NCBI GenBank assembly: GCA_963678705.1
Contig: OY783220.1
Coordinates: 7,709,001-7,773,000, forward strand
Origin: Panorpa germanica
Lineage: Eukaryota > Arthropoda > Insecta > Mecoptera > Panorpidae
DNA: 64,000 nt
Direction: 5' to 3'
In this document: piece by piece, positions 1 through 13,759 of the stretch
How the letters are laid out: every line of letters starts with the position of its first letter
Numbering within the stretch: position 1 is the first letter of the stretch
The notes under the pieces: model-generated
The model's database searches: none
Seen by the model: only the letters and a program-made list of their open reading frames with translations
What the model was told of the DNA's origin: nothing
Program-made: the position numbers and the translations under genes

Positions 1-524
1 ATTAATTTTTTATCAAATTTTTAAAGGTTATACTCTTGTTAATTTCATAAAAATCGCAGTTTGAATTTCATAAAACGGGGTGCACTAAGTACGGCTGCAA
101 AATTCTTATTAGTTGTTCTCGTTTTAGTTTCTAAATATAGTAAGTATTAGGGATATTTAAAATTGATTTTCATTTTTAAAATCAGCATAAAAAAGTACGT
201 TAGAATACATCTTTTATTTGTCAAAACAAAAAATTGATTTTTTTTCAAATTTTCAAAGGTTATACTCTTGTTAATTTCCTAAAAATTCAACTTTTGATTT
301 TGTTAATTTTAGAATGGTTATTAACGTACTTTCTTACGCTGATTTCAAATCTGCAAATTGTTTTTTTCTAGGTGTCCCGGTTCTCGAGATATTGACATGT
401 TTAGGCATAAATGATAGAGATATTTAAAAATGGATTTCATTTTTGTAATCAGCATAAAAAACTACGTTCGAGTACATCTTTTATTAGTCAAAACAAAAAA
501 TTGATTTTTTATCAAATTTTTAAA
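1..524 (-). repeat. Satellite array, inverted segment
   Basis: This stretch is the reverse complement of the satellite that fills the next 33 kb. Read on the minus strand it gives the usual landmarks in order: the TTGATAAAAAATCAA core, the TTTTGACAAAT anchor, the B-type ATGTACTCGAACGTAG block, the ATATCTCGAGAACCGGGAC block, and the A-type GCAGCCGTACTTAGTGCACC block. The outer boundary is beyond the window, so its true length is unknown. Confidence 0.95.
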
Positions 525-575
525 GGTTATATTCTTGTTAATTTCATAAAAACAGCAGTTTGAATTTCATAAAAC
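525..575. repeat. Head-to-head satellite inversion junction
   Basis: The satellite changes orientation here. The left arm ends at 524 and the right arm begins at 576; both carry the core AAATTTGATAAAAAATCAA in opposite directions, separated by 51 bases that are themselves A-monomer sequence in reverse orientation. The closely matching arms run about 60 bp. Beyond that a B monomer faces an A monomer, so pairing continues only at A/B paralogue level. A misassembly cannot be excluded from sequence alone. Confidence 0.85.
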
Positions 576-1080
576 TTTAAAAATTTGATAAAAAATCAAT
601 TTTTTGTTTTGACAAATAAAAGATGTATTCTAATGTACTTTTTATGCTGATTTTAAAATGAAAATCAATTTTAAATATTACTAATACTTACTATATTTAA
701 AAACTAAAAAGAGAACAACTAATAAGAAATTTGCAGCCGTACTTAGTGCACCCCGTTTTATGAAATTCAAACTGCGATTTTTATGAAATTAACAAGAGTA
801 TAAACATTTAAAATTTGATAAAAAATCAATTTTTTGTTTTGACAAATAAAAGATGTACTCGAACGTAGTCTTTTATGCTGATTACAAAAATGAAATCCAT
901 TTTTAAATATCTCTATTATTTATGCCTAAACATGTCAATATCTCGAAAACCGGGACACCTAGAAAAAAACAATTTGCAGATTTGAAATCAGCGTAAAAAA
1001 GTACGTTATCAACCATTCTAAAATTAACAAAATCAAAAGTTGAATTTTTAGGAAATTAACAAGAGTATAACCTTTAAAAA

Positions 1081-4000
1081 TTTGATAAGAAATCAATTTT
1101 TTGTTTTGACAAATAAAAAATGTATTCTAACGTACTTTTTTATGCTGATTTTAAAAATGAAAATCAATTTTAAATATCCCTAATACTTACTATATTTAGA
1201 AACTAAAAAGAGAACAACTAATAAGAAATTTGCAGCCGTACTTAGTGCACCCCGTTTTATGAAATTCAAACTGCTGTTTTTATGAAATTAACAAGAGTAT
1301 AACCTTTAAAAATTTGATAAAAAGTCAATTTTTTGTTTTGACAAATAATAAATAAATTCGAACGTAGTTTTTTATGCTGATTACAAAAATGAAATCCATT
1401 TTTAAATATCTCTATTATTTATGCCTAATCATGTCGATATCTCGAAAACCGGGACAACTAGAAAAAAACAATTTGCAGATTCGAAATCAGCGTAAAAAAG
1501 TACGTTAACAACCATTCTAAAATTAACAAAATCAAAAGTTGAATTTTTAGGAAATTAACAAGAGTATAACCTTTAAAAATTTGATAAAAAATCAATTTTT
1601 TGTTTTGACAAATAAAAGATGTACTCGAACGTAGTTTTTTATGCTAATTACAAAAATGAAATCCATTTTTAAATATCTCTATTATTTATGCCTAAACATG
1701 TCAATATCTCGAAAACCGGGACACCTAGAAAAAAACAATTTGCAGATTTAAAATCATCGTAAAAAAGTACGTTAACAAACATTCTAAAATTAACAAAATC
1801 AAAAGTTGAATTTTTAGGAAATTAACAAGAGTATAACCTTTAAAAATTTGATAAAAAATCAATTTTTTGTTTTGACAAATAGAAAATGTATTCTACCGTA
1901 CTTTTTTATGCTGATTTTAAAAATGAGAATCAATTTTAAATATCCCTAATACTTACTATATTTAGAAACTAAAAAGGGAACAACTAATAAGGATTTTGCA
2001 GCCGTACTTAGTGCACCCCGTTTTATGAAATTCAAACTGCGATTTTTATGAAATTAACAAGAGTATAACCTTTAAAAATTTGATAAAAAATCAATTTTTT
2101 GTTTTGACAAATAAAACATGTATTCTAACGTACTTTTTTATGCTGATTTTAAAAATGAAAATCAATTTTAAATATTACTTACTATATTTAGAAACTAAAA
2201 AGAGAACAACTAATAAGAAATTTGCAGCCGTACTTAGTGCACCCCGTTTTATGAAATTGAAACTGCGATTTTTATGAAATTAACAAGAGTATAACCTTTA
2301 AAAATTTGATAAAAGATCAATTTTTTGTTTTGACAAATAAAAGATGTACTCGAACGTAGTTTTTTATGCTGATTACAAAAATGAAATCCATTTTTAAATA
2401 TCTCTATTATTTATGCCTAAACATGTCAATATCTCGAAACCTGGGACACCTAGAAAAAAACAATTTGCAGATTTGAAATCAGCGTAAAAAAGTACGTTAA
2501 CAACCATTCTAAAATTAACAAAATCAAAAGTTGAATTTTTAGGAAATTAACAAGAGTATAACCTTTAAAAATTTGATAAAAAATTAATTTTTTGTTTTGA
2601 CAAATAAAACATGTATTCTAACGTACTTTTTTATGCTGATTTTAAAAATGAAAATCAATTTTAAATATTACTAATACTTACTATATTTAGAAACTAAAAA
2701 GAGAACAACTAATAAGAAATTTGCAGCCGTACTTAGTGCACCCCGTTTTATGAAATTCAAACTGCTGTTTTTATGAAATTAACAAGAGTATAAACATTTA
2801 AAATTTGATAAAAAATCAATTTTTTGTTTTGACAAATAAAAGATGTACTCGAACGTAGTCTTTTATGCTGATTACAAAAATGAAATCCATTTTTAAATAT
2901 CTCTATTATTTATGCCTAAACATGTCAATATCTCGAAAACCGGGACACCTAGAAAAAAACAATTTGCAGATTTGAAATCAGCGTAAAAAAGTACGTTATC
3001 AACCATTCTAAAATTAACAAAATCAAAAGTTGAATTTTTAGGAAATTAACAAGAGTATAACCTTTAAAAATTTGATAAGAAATCAATTTTTTGTTTTGAC
3101 AAATAAAAAATGTATTCTAACGTACTTTTTTATGCTGATTTTAAAAATGAAAATCAATTTTAAATATCCCTAATACTTACTATATTTAGAAACTAAAAAG
3201 AGAACAACTAATAAGAAATTTGCAGCCGTACTTAGTGCACCCCGTTTTATGAAATTCAAACTGCTGTTTTTATGAAATTAACAAGAGTATAACCTTTAAA
3301 AATTTGATAAAAAGTCAATTTTTTGTTTTGACAAATAATAAATAAATTCGAACGTAGTTTTTTATGCTGATTACAAAAATGAAATCCATTTTTAAATATC
3401 TCTATTATTTATGCCTAATCATGTCGATATCTCGAAAACCGGGACAACTAGAAAAAAACAATTTGCAGATTCGAAATCAGCGTAAAAAAGTACGTTAACA
3501 ACCATTCTAAAATTAACAAAATCAAAAGTTGAATTTTTAGGAAATTAACAAGAGTATAACCTTTAAAAATTTGATAAAAAATCAATTTTTTGTTTTGACA
3601 AATAAAAGATGTACTCGAACGTAGTTTTTTATGCTAATTACAAAAATGAAATCCATTTTTAAATATCTCTATTATTTATGCCTAAACATGTCAATATCTC
3701 GAAAACCGGGACACCTAGAAAAAAACAATTTGCAGATTTAAAATCATCGTAAAAAAGTACGTTAACAAACATTCTAAAATTAACAAAATCAAAAGTTGAA
3801 TTTTTAGGAAATTAACAAGAGTATAACCTTTAAAAATTTGATAAAAAATCAATTTTTTGTTTTGACAAATAGAAAATGTATTCTACCGTACTTTTTTATG
3901 CTGATTTTAAAAATGAGAATCAATTTTAAATATCCCTAATACTTACTATATTTAGAAACTAAAAAGGGAACAACTAATAAGGATTTTGCAGCCGTACTTA

Positions 4001-4567
4001 GTGCACCCCGTTTTATGAAATTCAAACTGCGATTTTTATGAAATTAACAAGAGTATAACCTTTAAAAATTTGATAAAAAATCAATTTTTTGTTTTGACAA
4101 ATAAAACATGTATTCTAACGTACTTTTTTATGCTGATTTTAAAAATGAAAATCAATTTTAAATATTACTAATACTTACTATATTTAGAAACTAAAAAGAG
4201 AACAACTAATAAGAAATTTGCAGCCGTACTTAGTGCACCCCGTTTTATGAAATTCAAACTGCTGTTTTTATGAAATTAACAAGAGTATAAACATTTAAAA
4301 TTTGATAAAAAATCAATTTTTTGTTTTGACAAATAAAAGATGTACTCGAACGTAGTCTTTTATGCTGATTACAAAAATGAAATCCATTTTTAAATATCTC
4401 TATTATTTATGCCTAAACATGTCAATATCTCGAAAACCGGGACACCTAGAAAAAAACAATTTGCAGATTTGAAATCAGCGTAAAAAAGTACGTTATCAAC
4501 CATTCTAAAATTAACAAAATCAAAAGTTGAATTTTTAGGAAATTAACAAGAGTATAACCTTTAAAAA
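1081..4567 (+). repeat. Higher-order repeat block I (1990 and 1497 bp periods)
   Basis: Diagnostic variants recur at fixed steps. The variant TTTGATAAGA is at 1081, 3071 and 4568, and the variant AATAATAAATAAATTCG is at 1344, 3334 and 4831. Steps are 1990 and then 1497 bp. 1497 is exactly three 499-bp dimers; 1990 is four dimers minus a 6-bp deletion in one A monomer (ATTACTTACT instead of ATTACTAATACTTACT). The second copy is therefore one dimer shorter than the first, as expected from unequal exchange. Confidence 0.9.
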
Positions 4568-5566
4568 TTTGATAAGAAATCAATTTTTTGTTTTGACAAA
4601 TAAAAAATGTATTCTAACGTACTTTTTTATGCTGATTTTAAAAATGAAAATCAATTTTAAATATCCCTAATACTTACTATATTTAGAAATTAAAAAGAGA
4701 ACAACTAATAAGAAATTTGCAGCCGTACTTAGTGCACCCCGTTTTATGAAATTCAAACTGCTGTTTTTATGAAATTAACAAGAGTATAACCTTTAAAAAT
4801 TTGATAAAAAGTCAATTTTTTGTTTTGACAAATAATAAATAAATTCGAACGTAGTTTTTTATGCTGATTACAAAAATGAAATCCATTTTTAAATATCTCT
4901 ATTATTTATGCCTAATCATGTCGATATCTCGAAAACCGGGACAACTAGAAAAAAACAATTTGCAGATTCGAAATCAGCGTAAAAAAGTACGTTAACAACC
5001 ATTCTAAAATTAACAAAATCAAAAGTTGAATTTTTAGGAAATTAACAAGAGTATAACCTTTAAAAATTTGATAAAAAATCAATTTTTTGTTTTGACAAAT
5101 AAAAGATGTACTCGAACGTAGTTTTTTATGCTAATTACAAAAATGAAATCCATTTTTAAATATCTCTATTATTTATGCCTAAACATGTCAATATCTCGAA
5201 AACCGGGACACCTAGAAAAAAACAATTTGCAGATTTAAAATCATCGTAAAAAAGTACGTTAACAAACATTCTAAAATTAACAAAATCAAAAGTTGAATTT
5301 TTAGGAAATTAACAAGAGTATAACCTTTAAAAATTTGATAAAAAATCAATTTTTTGTTTTGACAAATAGAAAATGTATTCTACCGTACTTTTTTATGCTG
5401 ATTTTAAAAATGAGAATCAATTTTAAATATCCCTAATACTTACTATATTTAGAAACTAAAAAGGGAACAACTAATAAGGATTTTGCAGCCGTACTTAGTG
5501 CACCCCGTTTTATGAAATTCAAACTGCGATTTTTATGAAATTAACAAGAGTATAACCTTTAAAAAT

Positions 5567-8554
5567 TTGATAAAAAATCAATTTTTTGTTTTGACAAATA
5601 AAACATGTATTCTAACGTACTTTTTTATGCTGATTTTAAAAATGAAAATCAATTTTAAATATTACTTACTATATTTAGAAACTAAAAAGAGAACAACTAA
5701 TAAGAAATTTGCAGCCGTACTTAGTGCACCCCGTTTTATGAAATTGAAACTGCGATTTTTATGAAATTAACAAGAGTATAACCTTTAAAAATTTGATAAA
5801 AGATCAATTTTTTGTTTTGACAAATAAAAGATGTACTCGAACGTAGTTTTTTATGCTGATTACAAAAATGAAATCCATTTTTAAATATCTCTATTATTTA
5901 TGCCTAAACATGTCAATATCTCGAAACCTGGGACACCTAGAAAAAAACAATTTGCAGATTTGAAATCAGCGTAAAAAAGTACGTTAACAACCATTCTAAA
6001 ATTAACAAAATCAAAAGTTGAATTTTTAGGAAATTAACAAGAGTATAACCTTTAAAAATTTGATAAAAAATTAATTTTTTGTTTTGACAAATAAAACATG
6101 TATTCTAACGTACTTTTTTATGCTGATTTTAAAAATGAAAATCAATTTTAAATATTACTAATACTTACTATATTTAGTAACTAAAAAGAGAACAACTAAT
6201 AAGAAATTTGCAGCCGTACTTAGTGCACCCCGTTTTATGAAATTCAAACTGCTGTTTTTATGAAATTAACAAGAGTATAACCTTTAAAAATTTGATAAAA
6301 AGTCAATTTTTTGTTTTGACAAATAATAGATGTATTCGAACGTAGTTTTTTATGCTGATTACAAAAATGAAATCCATTTTTAAATATCTCTATTATTTAT
6401 GCCTAAACATGTCAATATCTCGAAAACCGGGACACCTAGAAAAAAACAATTTGCAGATTTGAAATCAGCGTAAAAAAGTACGTTAACAACCATTCTAAAA
6501 TTAACAAAATCAAAAGTTGAATTTTTAGGAAATTAACAAGAGTATAACCTTTAAAAATTTGATAAAAAATCAATTTTTTGTTTTGACAAATAAAACATGT
6601 ATTCTAACGTACTTTTTTATGCCGATTTTAAAAATGAAAATCAATTTTAAATATTACTAATACTTACTATATTTAGAAACTAAAAAGAGAACAACTAATA
6701 AGAAATTTGCAGCCGTACTTAGTGCACCCCGTTTTATGAAATTCGAACTGCTGTTTTTATGAAATTAACAAGAGTATAACCTTTAAAAATTTGATAAAAA
6801 ATCAATTTTTTGTTTTGACAAATAAAAGATGTACTCGAACGTAGTCTTTTATGCTGATTACAAAAATGAAATCCATTTTTAAATATCTCTATTATTTATG
6901 CCTAAACATGTCAATATCTCGAAAACCGGGACACCTAGAAAAAAACAATTTGCAGATTTGAAATCAGCGTAAAAAAGTACGTTATCAACCATTCTAAAAT
7001 TAACAAAATCAAAAGTTGAATTTTTAGGAAATTAACAAGAGTATAACCTTTAAAAATTTGATAAAAAATTAATTTTTTGTTTTGACAAATAAAACATGTA
7101 TTCTAACGTACTTTTTTATGCTGATTTTAAAAATGAAAATCAATTTTAAATATTACTAATACTTACTATATTTAGAAACTAAAAAGAGAACAACTAATAA
7201 GAAATTTGCAGCCGTACTTAGTGCACCCCGTTTTATGAAATTCGAACTGCTGTTTTTATGAAATTAACAAGAGTATAACTTTTAAAAATTTGATAAAAAA
7301 TCAATTTTTTGTTTTGACAAATAAAAGATGTACTCGAACGTAGTCTTTTATGCTGATTACAAAAATGAAATCCATTTTTAAATATCTCTATTATTTATGC
7401 CTAAACATGTCAATATCTCGAAACCTGGGACACCTAGAAAAAAACAATTTGCAGATTTGAAATCAGCGTAAAAAAGTACGTTAACAACCATTCTAAAATT
7501 AACAAAATCAAAAGTTGAATTTTTAGGAAATTAACAAGAGTATAACCTTTAAAAATTTGATAAAAAATTAATTTTTTGTTTTGACAAATAAAACATGTAT
7601 TCTAACGTACTTTTTTATGCTGATTTTAAAAATGAAAATCAATTTTAAATATTACTAATACTTACTATATTTAGAAACTAAAAAGAGAACAACTAATAAG
7701 AAATTTGCAGCCGTACTTAGTGCACCCCGTTTTATAAAATTCGAACTGCTGTTTTTATGAAATTAACAAGAGTATAACCTTTAAAAATTTGATAAAAAAT
7801 CAATTTTTTGTTTTGACAAATAAAAGATGTACTCGAACGTAGTCTTTTATGCTGATTACAAAAATGAAATCCATTTTTAAATATCTCTATTATTTATGCC
7901 TAAACATGTCAATATCTCGAAAACCGGGACACCTAGAAAAAAACAATTTGCAGATTTGAAATCAGCGTAAAAAAGTACGTTAACAACCATTCTAAAATTA
8001 ACAAAATCAAAAGTTGAATTTTTAGGAAATTAACAAGAGTATAACCTTTAAAAATTTGATAAAAAATCAATTTTTTGTTTTGACAAATAAAAGATGTACT
8101 CGAACGTAGTTTTTTATGCTAATTACAAAAATGAAATCCATTTTTAAATATCTCTATTATTTATGCCTAAACATGTCAATATCTCGAAAACCGGGACACC
8201 TAGAAAAAAACAATTTGCAGATTTAAAATCATCGTAAAAAAGTACGTTAACAAACATTCTAAAATTAACAAAATCAAAAGTTGAATTTTTAGGAAATTAA
8301 CAAGAGTATAACCTTTAAAAATTTGATAAAAAATCAATTTTTTGTTTTGACAAATAGAAAATGTATTCTACCGTACTTTTTTATGCTGATTTTAAAAATG
8401 AGAATCAATTTTAAATATCCCTAATACTTACTATATTTAGAAACTAAAAAGAGAACAACTAATAAGGATTTTGCAGCCGTACTTAGTGCACCCCGTTTTA
8501 TGAAATTCAAACTGCGATTTTTATGAAATTAACAAGAGTATAACCTTTAAAAAT
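5567..8554 (+). repeat. Higher-order repeat II, copy 1 (2988 bp)
   Basis: A 12-monomer unit (six dimers less a 6-bp deletion) that starts at the A monomer carrying the 6-bp deletion and the AAATTGAAACTGCG variant. It is almost base-for-base repeated at 10777-13759, including private variants such as TTTATAAAATTCGAAC (7731 and 12941). A private TTTAGTAACT change at about 6175 is absent from the other copy. Confidence 0.9.
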
Positions 8555-10776
8555 TTGATAAAAAATCAATTTTTTGTTTTGACAAATAAAACATGTATTC
8601 TAACGTACTTTTTTATGCTGATTTTAAAAATGAAAATCAATTTTAAATATTACTTACTATATTTAGAAACTAAAAAGAGAACAACTAATAAGAAATTTGC
8701 AGCCGTACTTAGTGCACCCCGTTTTATGAAATTGAAACTGCGATTTTTATGAAATTAACAAGAGTATAACCTTTAAAAATTTGATAAAAGATCAATTTTT
8801 TGTTTTGACAAATAATAGATGTACTCGAACGTAGTTTTTTATGCTGATTACAAAAATGAAATCCATTTTTAAATATCTCTATTATTTATGCCTAAACATG
8901 TCAATATCTCGAAACCTGGGACACCTAGAAAAAAACAATTTGCAGATTTGAAATCAGCGTAAAAAAGTACGTTAACAACCATTCTAAAATTAACAAAATC
9001 AAAAGTTGAATTTTTAGGAAATTAACAAGAGTATAACCTTTAAAAATTTGATAAAAAATTAATTTTTTGTTTTGACAAATAAAACATGTATTCTAACGTA
9101 CTTTTTTATGCTGATTTTAAAAATGAAAATCAATTTTAAATATTACTAATACTTACTATATTTAGAAACTAAAAAGAGAACAACTAATAAGAAATTTGCA
9201 GCCGTACTTAGTGCACCCCGTTTTATGAAATTCAAACTGCTGTTTTTATGAAATTAACAAGAGTATAACCTTTAAAAATTTGATAAAAAGTCAATTTTTT
9301 GTTTTGACAAATAATAGATGTATTCGAACGTAGTTTTTTATGCTGATTACAAAAATGAAATCCATTTTTAAATATCTCTATTATTTATGCCTAAACATGT
9401 CAATATCTCGAAAACCGGGACACCTAGAAAAAAACAATTTGCAGATTTGAAATCAGCGTAAAAAAGTACGTTAACAACCATTCTAAAATTAACAAAATCA
9501 AAAGTTGAATTTTTAGGAAATTAACAAGAGTATAACCTTTAAAAATTTGATAAAAAATCAATTTTTTGTTTTGACAAATAAAACATGTATTCTAACGTAC
9601 TTTTTTATGCTGATTTTAAAAATGAAAATCAATTTTAAATATTACTAATACTTACTATATTTAGAAACTAAAAAGAGAACAACTAATAAGAAATTTGCAG
9701 CCGTACTTAGTGCACCCCGTTTTATGAAATTCGAACTGCTGTTTTTATGAAATTAACAAGAGTATAACCTTTAAAAATTTGATAAAAAATCAATTTTTTG
9801 TTTTGACAAATAAAAGATGTACTCGAACGTAGTCTTTTATGCTGATTACAAAAATGAAATCCATTTTTAAATATCTCTATTATTTATGCCTAAACATGTC
9901 AATATCTCGAAAACCGGGACACCTAGAAAAAAACAATTTGCAGATTTGAAATCAGCGTAAAAAAGTACGTTATCAACAATTCTAAAATTAACAAAATCAA
10001 AAGTTGAATTTTTAGGAAATTAACAAGAGTATAACCTTTAAAAATTTGATAAAAAATTAATTTTTTGTTTTGACAAATAAAACATGTATTCTAACGTACT
10101 TTTTTATGCTGATTTTAAAAATGAAAATCAATTTTAAATAGTACTAATACTTACTATATTTAGAAACTAAAAAGAGAACAACTAATAAGAAATTTGCAGC
10201 CGTACTTAGTGCACCCCGTTTTATGAAATTCGAACTGCTGTTTTTATGAAATTAACAAGAGTATAACTTTTAAAAATTTGATAAAAAATCAATTTTTTGT
10301 TTTGACAAATAAAAGATGTACTCGAACGTAGTCTTTTATGCTGATTACAAAAATGAAATCCATTTTTAAATATCTCTATTATTTATGCCTAAACATGTCA
10401 ATATCTCGAAACCTGGGACACCTAGAAAAAAACAATTTGCAGATTTGAAATCAGCGTAAAAAAGTACGTTAACAACCATTCTAAAATTAACAAAATCAAA
10501 AGTTGAATTTTTAGGAAATTAACAAGAGTATAACCTTTAAAAATTTGATAAAAAATTAATTTTTTGTTTTGACAAATAAAACATGTATTCTAACGTACTT
10601 TTTTATGCTGATTTTAAAAATGAAAATCAATTTTAAATATTACTAATACTTACTATATTTAGAAACTAAAAAGAGAACAACTAATAAGGATTTTGCAGCC
10701 GTACTTAGTGCACCCCGTTTTATGAAATTCAAACTGCGATTTTTATGAAATTAACAAGAGTATAACCTTTAAAAAT
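8555..10776 (+). repeat. Higher-order repeat II, deleted copy (2222 bp)
   Basis: The same unit, lacking 766 bp, which equals exactly B+A+B (267+232+267). It shares the variant TTATCAACAATTC (about 9970) with the following copy (about 12191) but not with the preceding one (TTATCAACCATTC), so it is closer in descent to copy 3. Confidence 0.85.
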
Positions 10777-13759
10777 TTGATAAAAAATCAATTTTTTGTT
10801 TTGACAAATAAAACATGTATTCTAACGTACTTTTTTATGCTGATTTTAAAAATGAAAATCAATTTTAAATATTACTTACTATATTTAGAAACTAAAAAGA
10901 GAACAACTAATAAGAAATTTGCAGCCGTACTTAGTGCACCCCGTTTTATGAAATTGAAACTGCGATTTTTATGAAATTAACAAGAGTATAACCTTTAAAA
11001 ATTTGATAAAAGATCAATTTTTTGTTTTGACAAATAAAAGATGTACTCGAACGTAGTTTTTTATGCTGATTACAAAAATGAAATCCATTTTTAAATATCT
11101 CTATTATTTATGCCTAAACATGTCAATATCTCGAAACCTGGGACACCTAGAAAAAAACAATTTGCAGATTTGAAATCAGCGTAAAAAAGTACGTTAACAA
11201 CCATTCTAAAATTAACAAAATCAAAAGTTGAATTTTTAGGAAATTAACAAGAGTATAACCTTTAAAAATTTGATAAAAAATTAATTTTTTGTTTTGACAA
11301 ATAAAACATGTATTCTAACGTACTTTTTTATGCTGATTTTAAAAATGAAAATCAATTTTAAATATTACTAATACTTACTATATTTAGAAACTAAAAAGAG
11401 AACAACTAATAAGAAATTTGCAGCCGTACTTAGTGCACCCCGTTTTATGAAATTCAAACTGCTGTTTTTATGAAATTAACAAGAGTATAACCTTTAAAAA
11501 TTTGATAAAAAGTCAATTTTTTGTTTTGACAAATAATAGATGTATTCGAACGTAGTTTTTTATGCTGATTACAAAAATGAAATCCATTTTTAAATATCTC
11601 TATTATTTATGCCTAAACATGTCAATATCTCGAAAACCGGGACACCTAGAAAAAAACAATTTGCAGATTTGAAATCAGCGTAAAAAAGTACGTTAACAAC
11701 CATTCTAAAATTAACAAAATCAAAAGTTGAATTTTTAGGAAATTAACAAGAGTATAACCTTTAAAAATTTGATAAAAAATCAATTTTTTGTTTTGACAAA
11801 TAAAACATGTATTCTAACGTACTTTTTTATGCTGATTTTAAAAATGAAAATCAATTTTAAATATTACTAATACTTACTATATTTAGAAACTAAAAAGAGA
11901 ACAACTAATAAGAAATTTGCAGCCGTACTTAGTGCACCCCGTTTTATGAAATTCGAACTGCTGTTTTTATGAAATTAACAAGAGTATAACCTTTAAAAAT
12001 TTGATAAAAAATCAATTTTTTTTTTTGACAAATAAAAGATGTACTCGAACGTAGTCTTTTATGCTGATTACAAAAATGAAATCCATTTTTAAATATCTCT
12101 ATTATTTATGCCTAAACATGTCAATATCTCGAAAACCGGGACACCTAGAAAAAAACAATTTGCAGATTTGAAATCAGCGTAAAAAAGTACGTTATCAACA
12201 ATTCTAAAATTAACAAAATCAAAAGTTGAATTTTTAGGAAATTAACAAGAGTATAACCTTTAAAAATTTGATAAAAAATTAATTTTTTGTTTTGACAAAT
12301 AAAACATGTATTCTAACGTACTTTTTTATGCTGATTTTAAAAATGAAAATCAATTTTAAATATTACTAATACTTACTATATTTAGAAACTAAAAAGAGAA
12401 CAACTAATAAGAAATTTGCAGCCGTACTTAGTGCACCCCGTTTTATGAAATTCGAACTGCTGTTTTTATGAAATTAACAAGAGTATAACTTTTAAAAATT
12501 TGATAAAAAATCAATTTTTTGTTTTGACAAATAAAAGATGTACTCGAACGTAGTCTTTTATGCTGATTACAAAAATGAAATCCATTTTTAAATATCTCTA
12601 TTATTTATGCCTAAACATGTCAATATCTCGAAACCTGGGACACCTAGAAAAAAACAATTTGCAGATTTGAAATCAGCGTAAAAAAGTACGTTAACAACCA
12701 TTCTAAAATTAACAAAATCAAAAGTTGAATTTTTAGGAAATTAACAAGAGTATAACCTTTAAAAATTTGATAAAAAATTAATTTTTTGTTTTGACAAATA
12801 AAACATGTATTCTAACGTACTTTTTTATGCTGATTTTAAAAATGAAAATCAATTTTAAATATTACTAATACTTACTATATTTAGAAACTAAAAAGAGAAC
12901 AACTAATAAGAAATTTGCAGCCGTACTTAGTGCACCCCGTTTTATAAAATTCGAACTGCTGTTTTTATGAAATTAACAAGAGTATAACCTTTAAAAATTT
13001 GATAAAAAATCAATTTTTTGTTTTGACAAATAAAAGATGTACTCGAACGTAGTCTTTTATGCTGATTACAAAAATGAAATCCATTTTTAAATATCTCTAT
13101 TATTTATGCCTAAACATGTCAATATCTCGAAAACCGGGACACCTAGAAAAAAACAATTTGCAGATTTGAAATCAGCGTAAAAAAGTACGTTAACAACCAT
13201 TCTAAAATTAACAAAATCAAAAGTTGAATTTTTAGGAAATTAACAAGAGTATAACCTTTAAAAATTTGATAAAAAATCAATTTTTTGTTTTGACAAATAA
13301 AAGATGTACTCGAACGTAGTTTTTTATGCTAATTACAAAAATGAAATCCATTTTTAAATATCTCTATTATTTATGCCTAAACATGTCAATATCTCGAAAA
13401 CCGGGACACCTAGAAAAAAACAATTTGCAGATTTAAAATCATCGTAAAAAAGTACGTTAACAAACATTCTAAAATTAACAAAATCAAAAGTTGAATTTTT
13501 AGGAAATTAACAAGAACCTTTAAAAATTTGATAAAAAATCAATTTTTTGTTTTGACAAATAGAAAATGTATTCTACCGTACTTTTTTATGCTGATTTTAA
13601 AAATGAGAATCAATTTTAAATATCCCTAATACTTACTATATTTAGAAACTAAAAAGAGAACAACTAATAAGGATTTTGCAGCCGTACTTAGTGCACCCCG
13701 TTTTATAAAATTCAAACTGCGATTTTTATGAAATTAACAAGAGTATAACCTTTAAAAAT
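10777..13759 (+). repeat. Higher-order repeat II, copy 3 (2983 bp)
   Basis: A full-length unit. Its length differs from 2988 only through loss of GTATA at about 13515 (CAAGAACC instead of CAAGAGTATAACC). A further start point of the same unit lies at 13760, after which order becomes irregular (an AA pair near 15270-15720 and deletions of the CAAGAGTATA segment at about 17420 and 19670). Confidence 0.88.

Noticed and set aside
2080-2277. A 65-residue open frame repeated at 2080, 5567, 8555, 10777 and 13760
   Set aside because: It begins at TTG, lies wholly in the A monomer, is open only because of a 6-bp deletion variant, and has no protein-like features. It is useful only as an HOR marker.
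2430-2460. CENP-B-box-like sequence in B monomers (TCTCGAAAACCGGG)
   Set aside because: The CENP-B box needs TTCG and CGGG separated by seven bases. Here the CG-to-CGGG gap is five bases and the first half is CTCG, so it does not fit.
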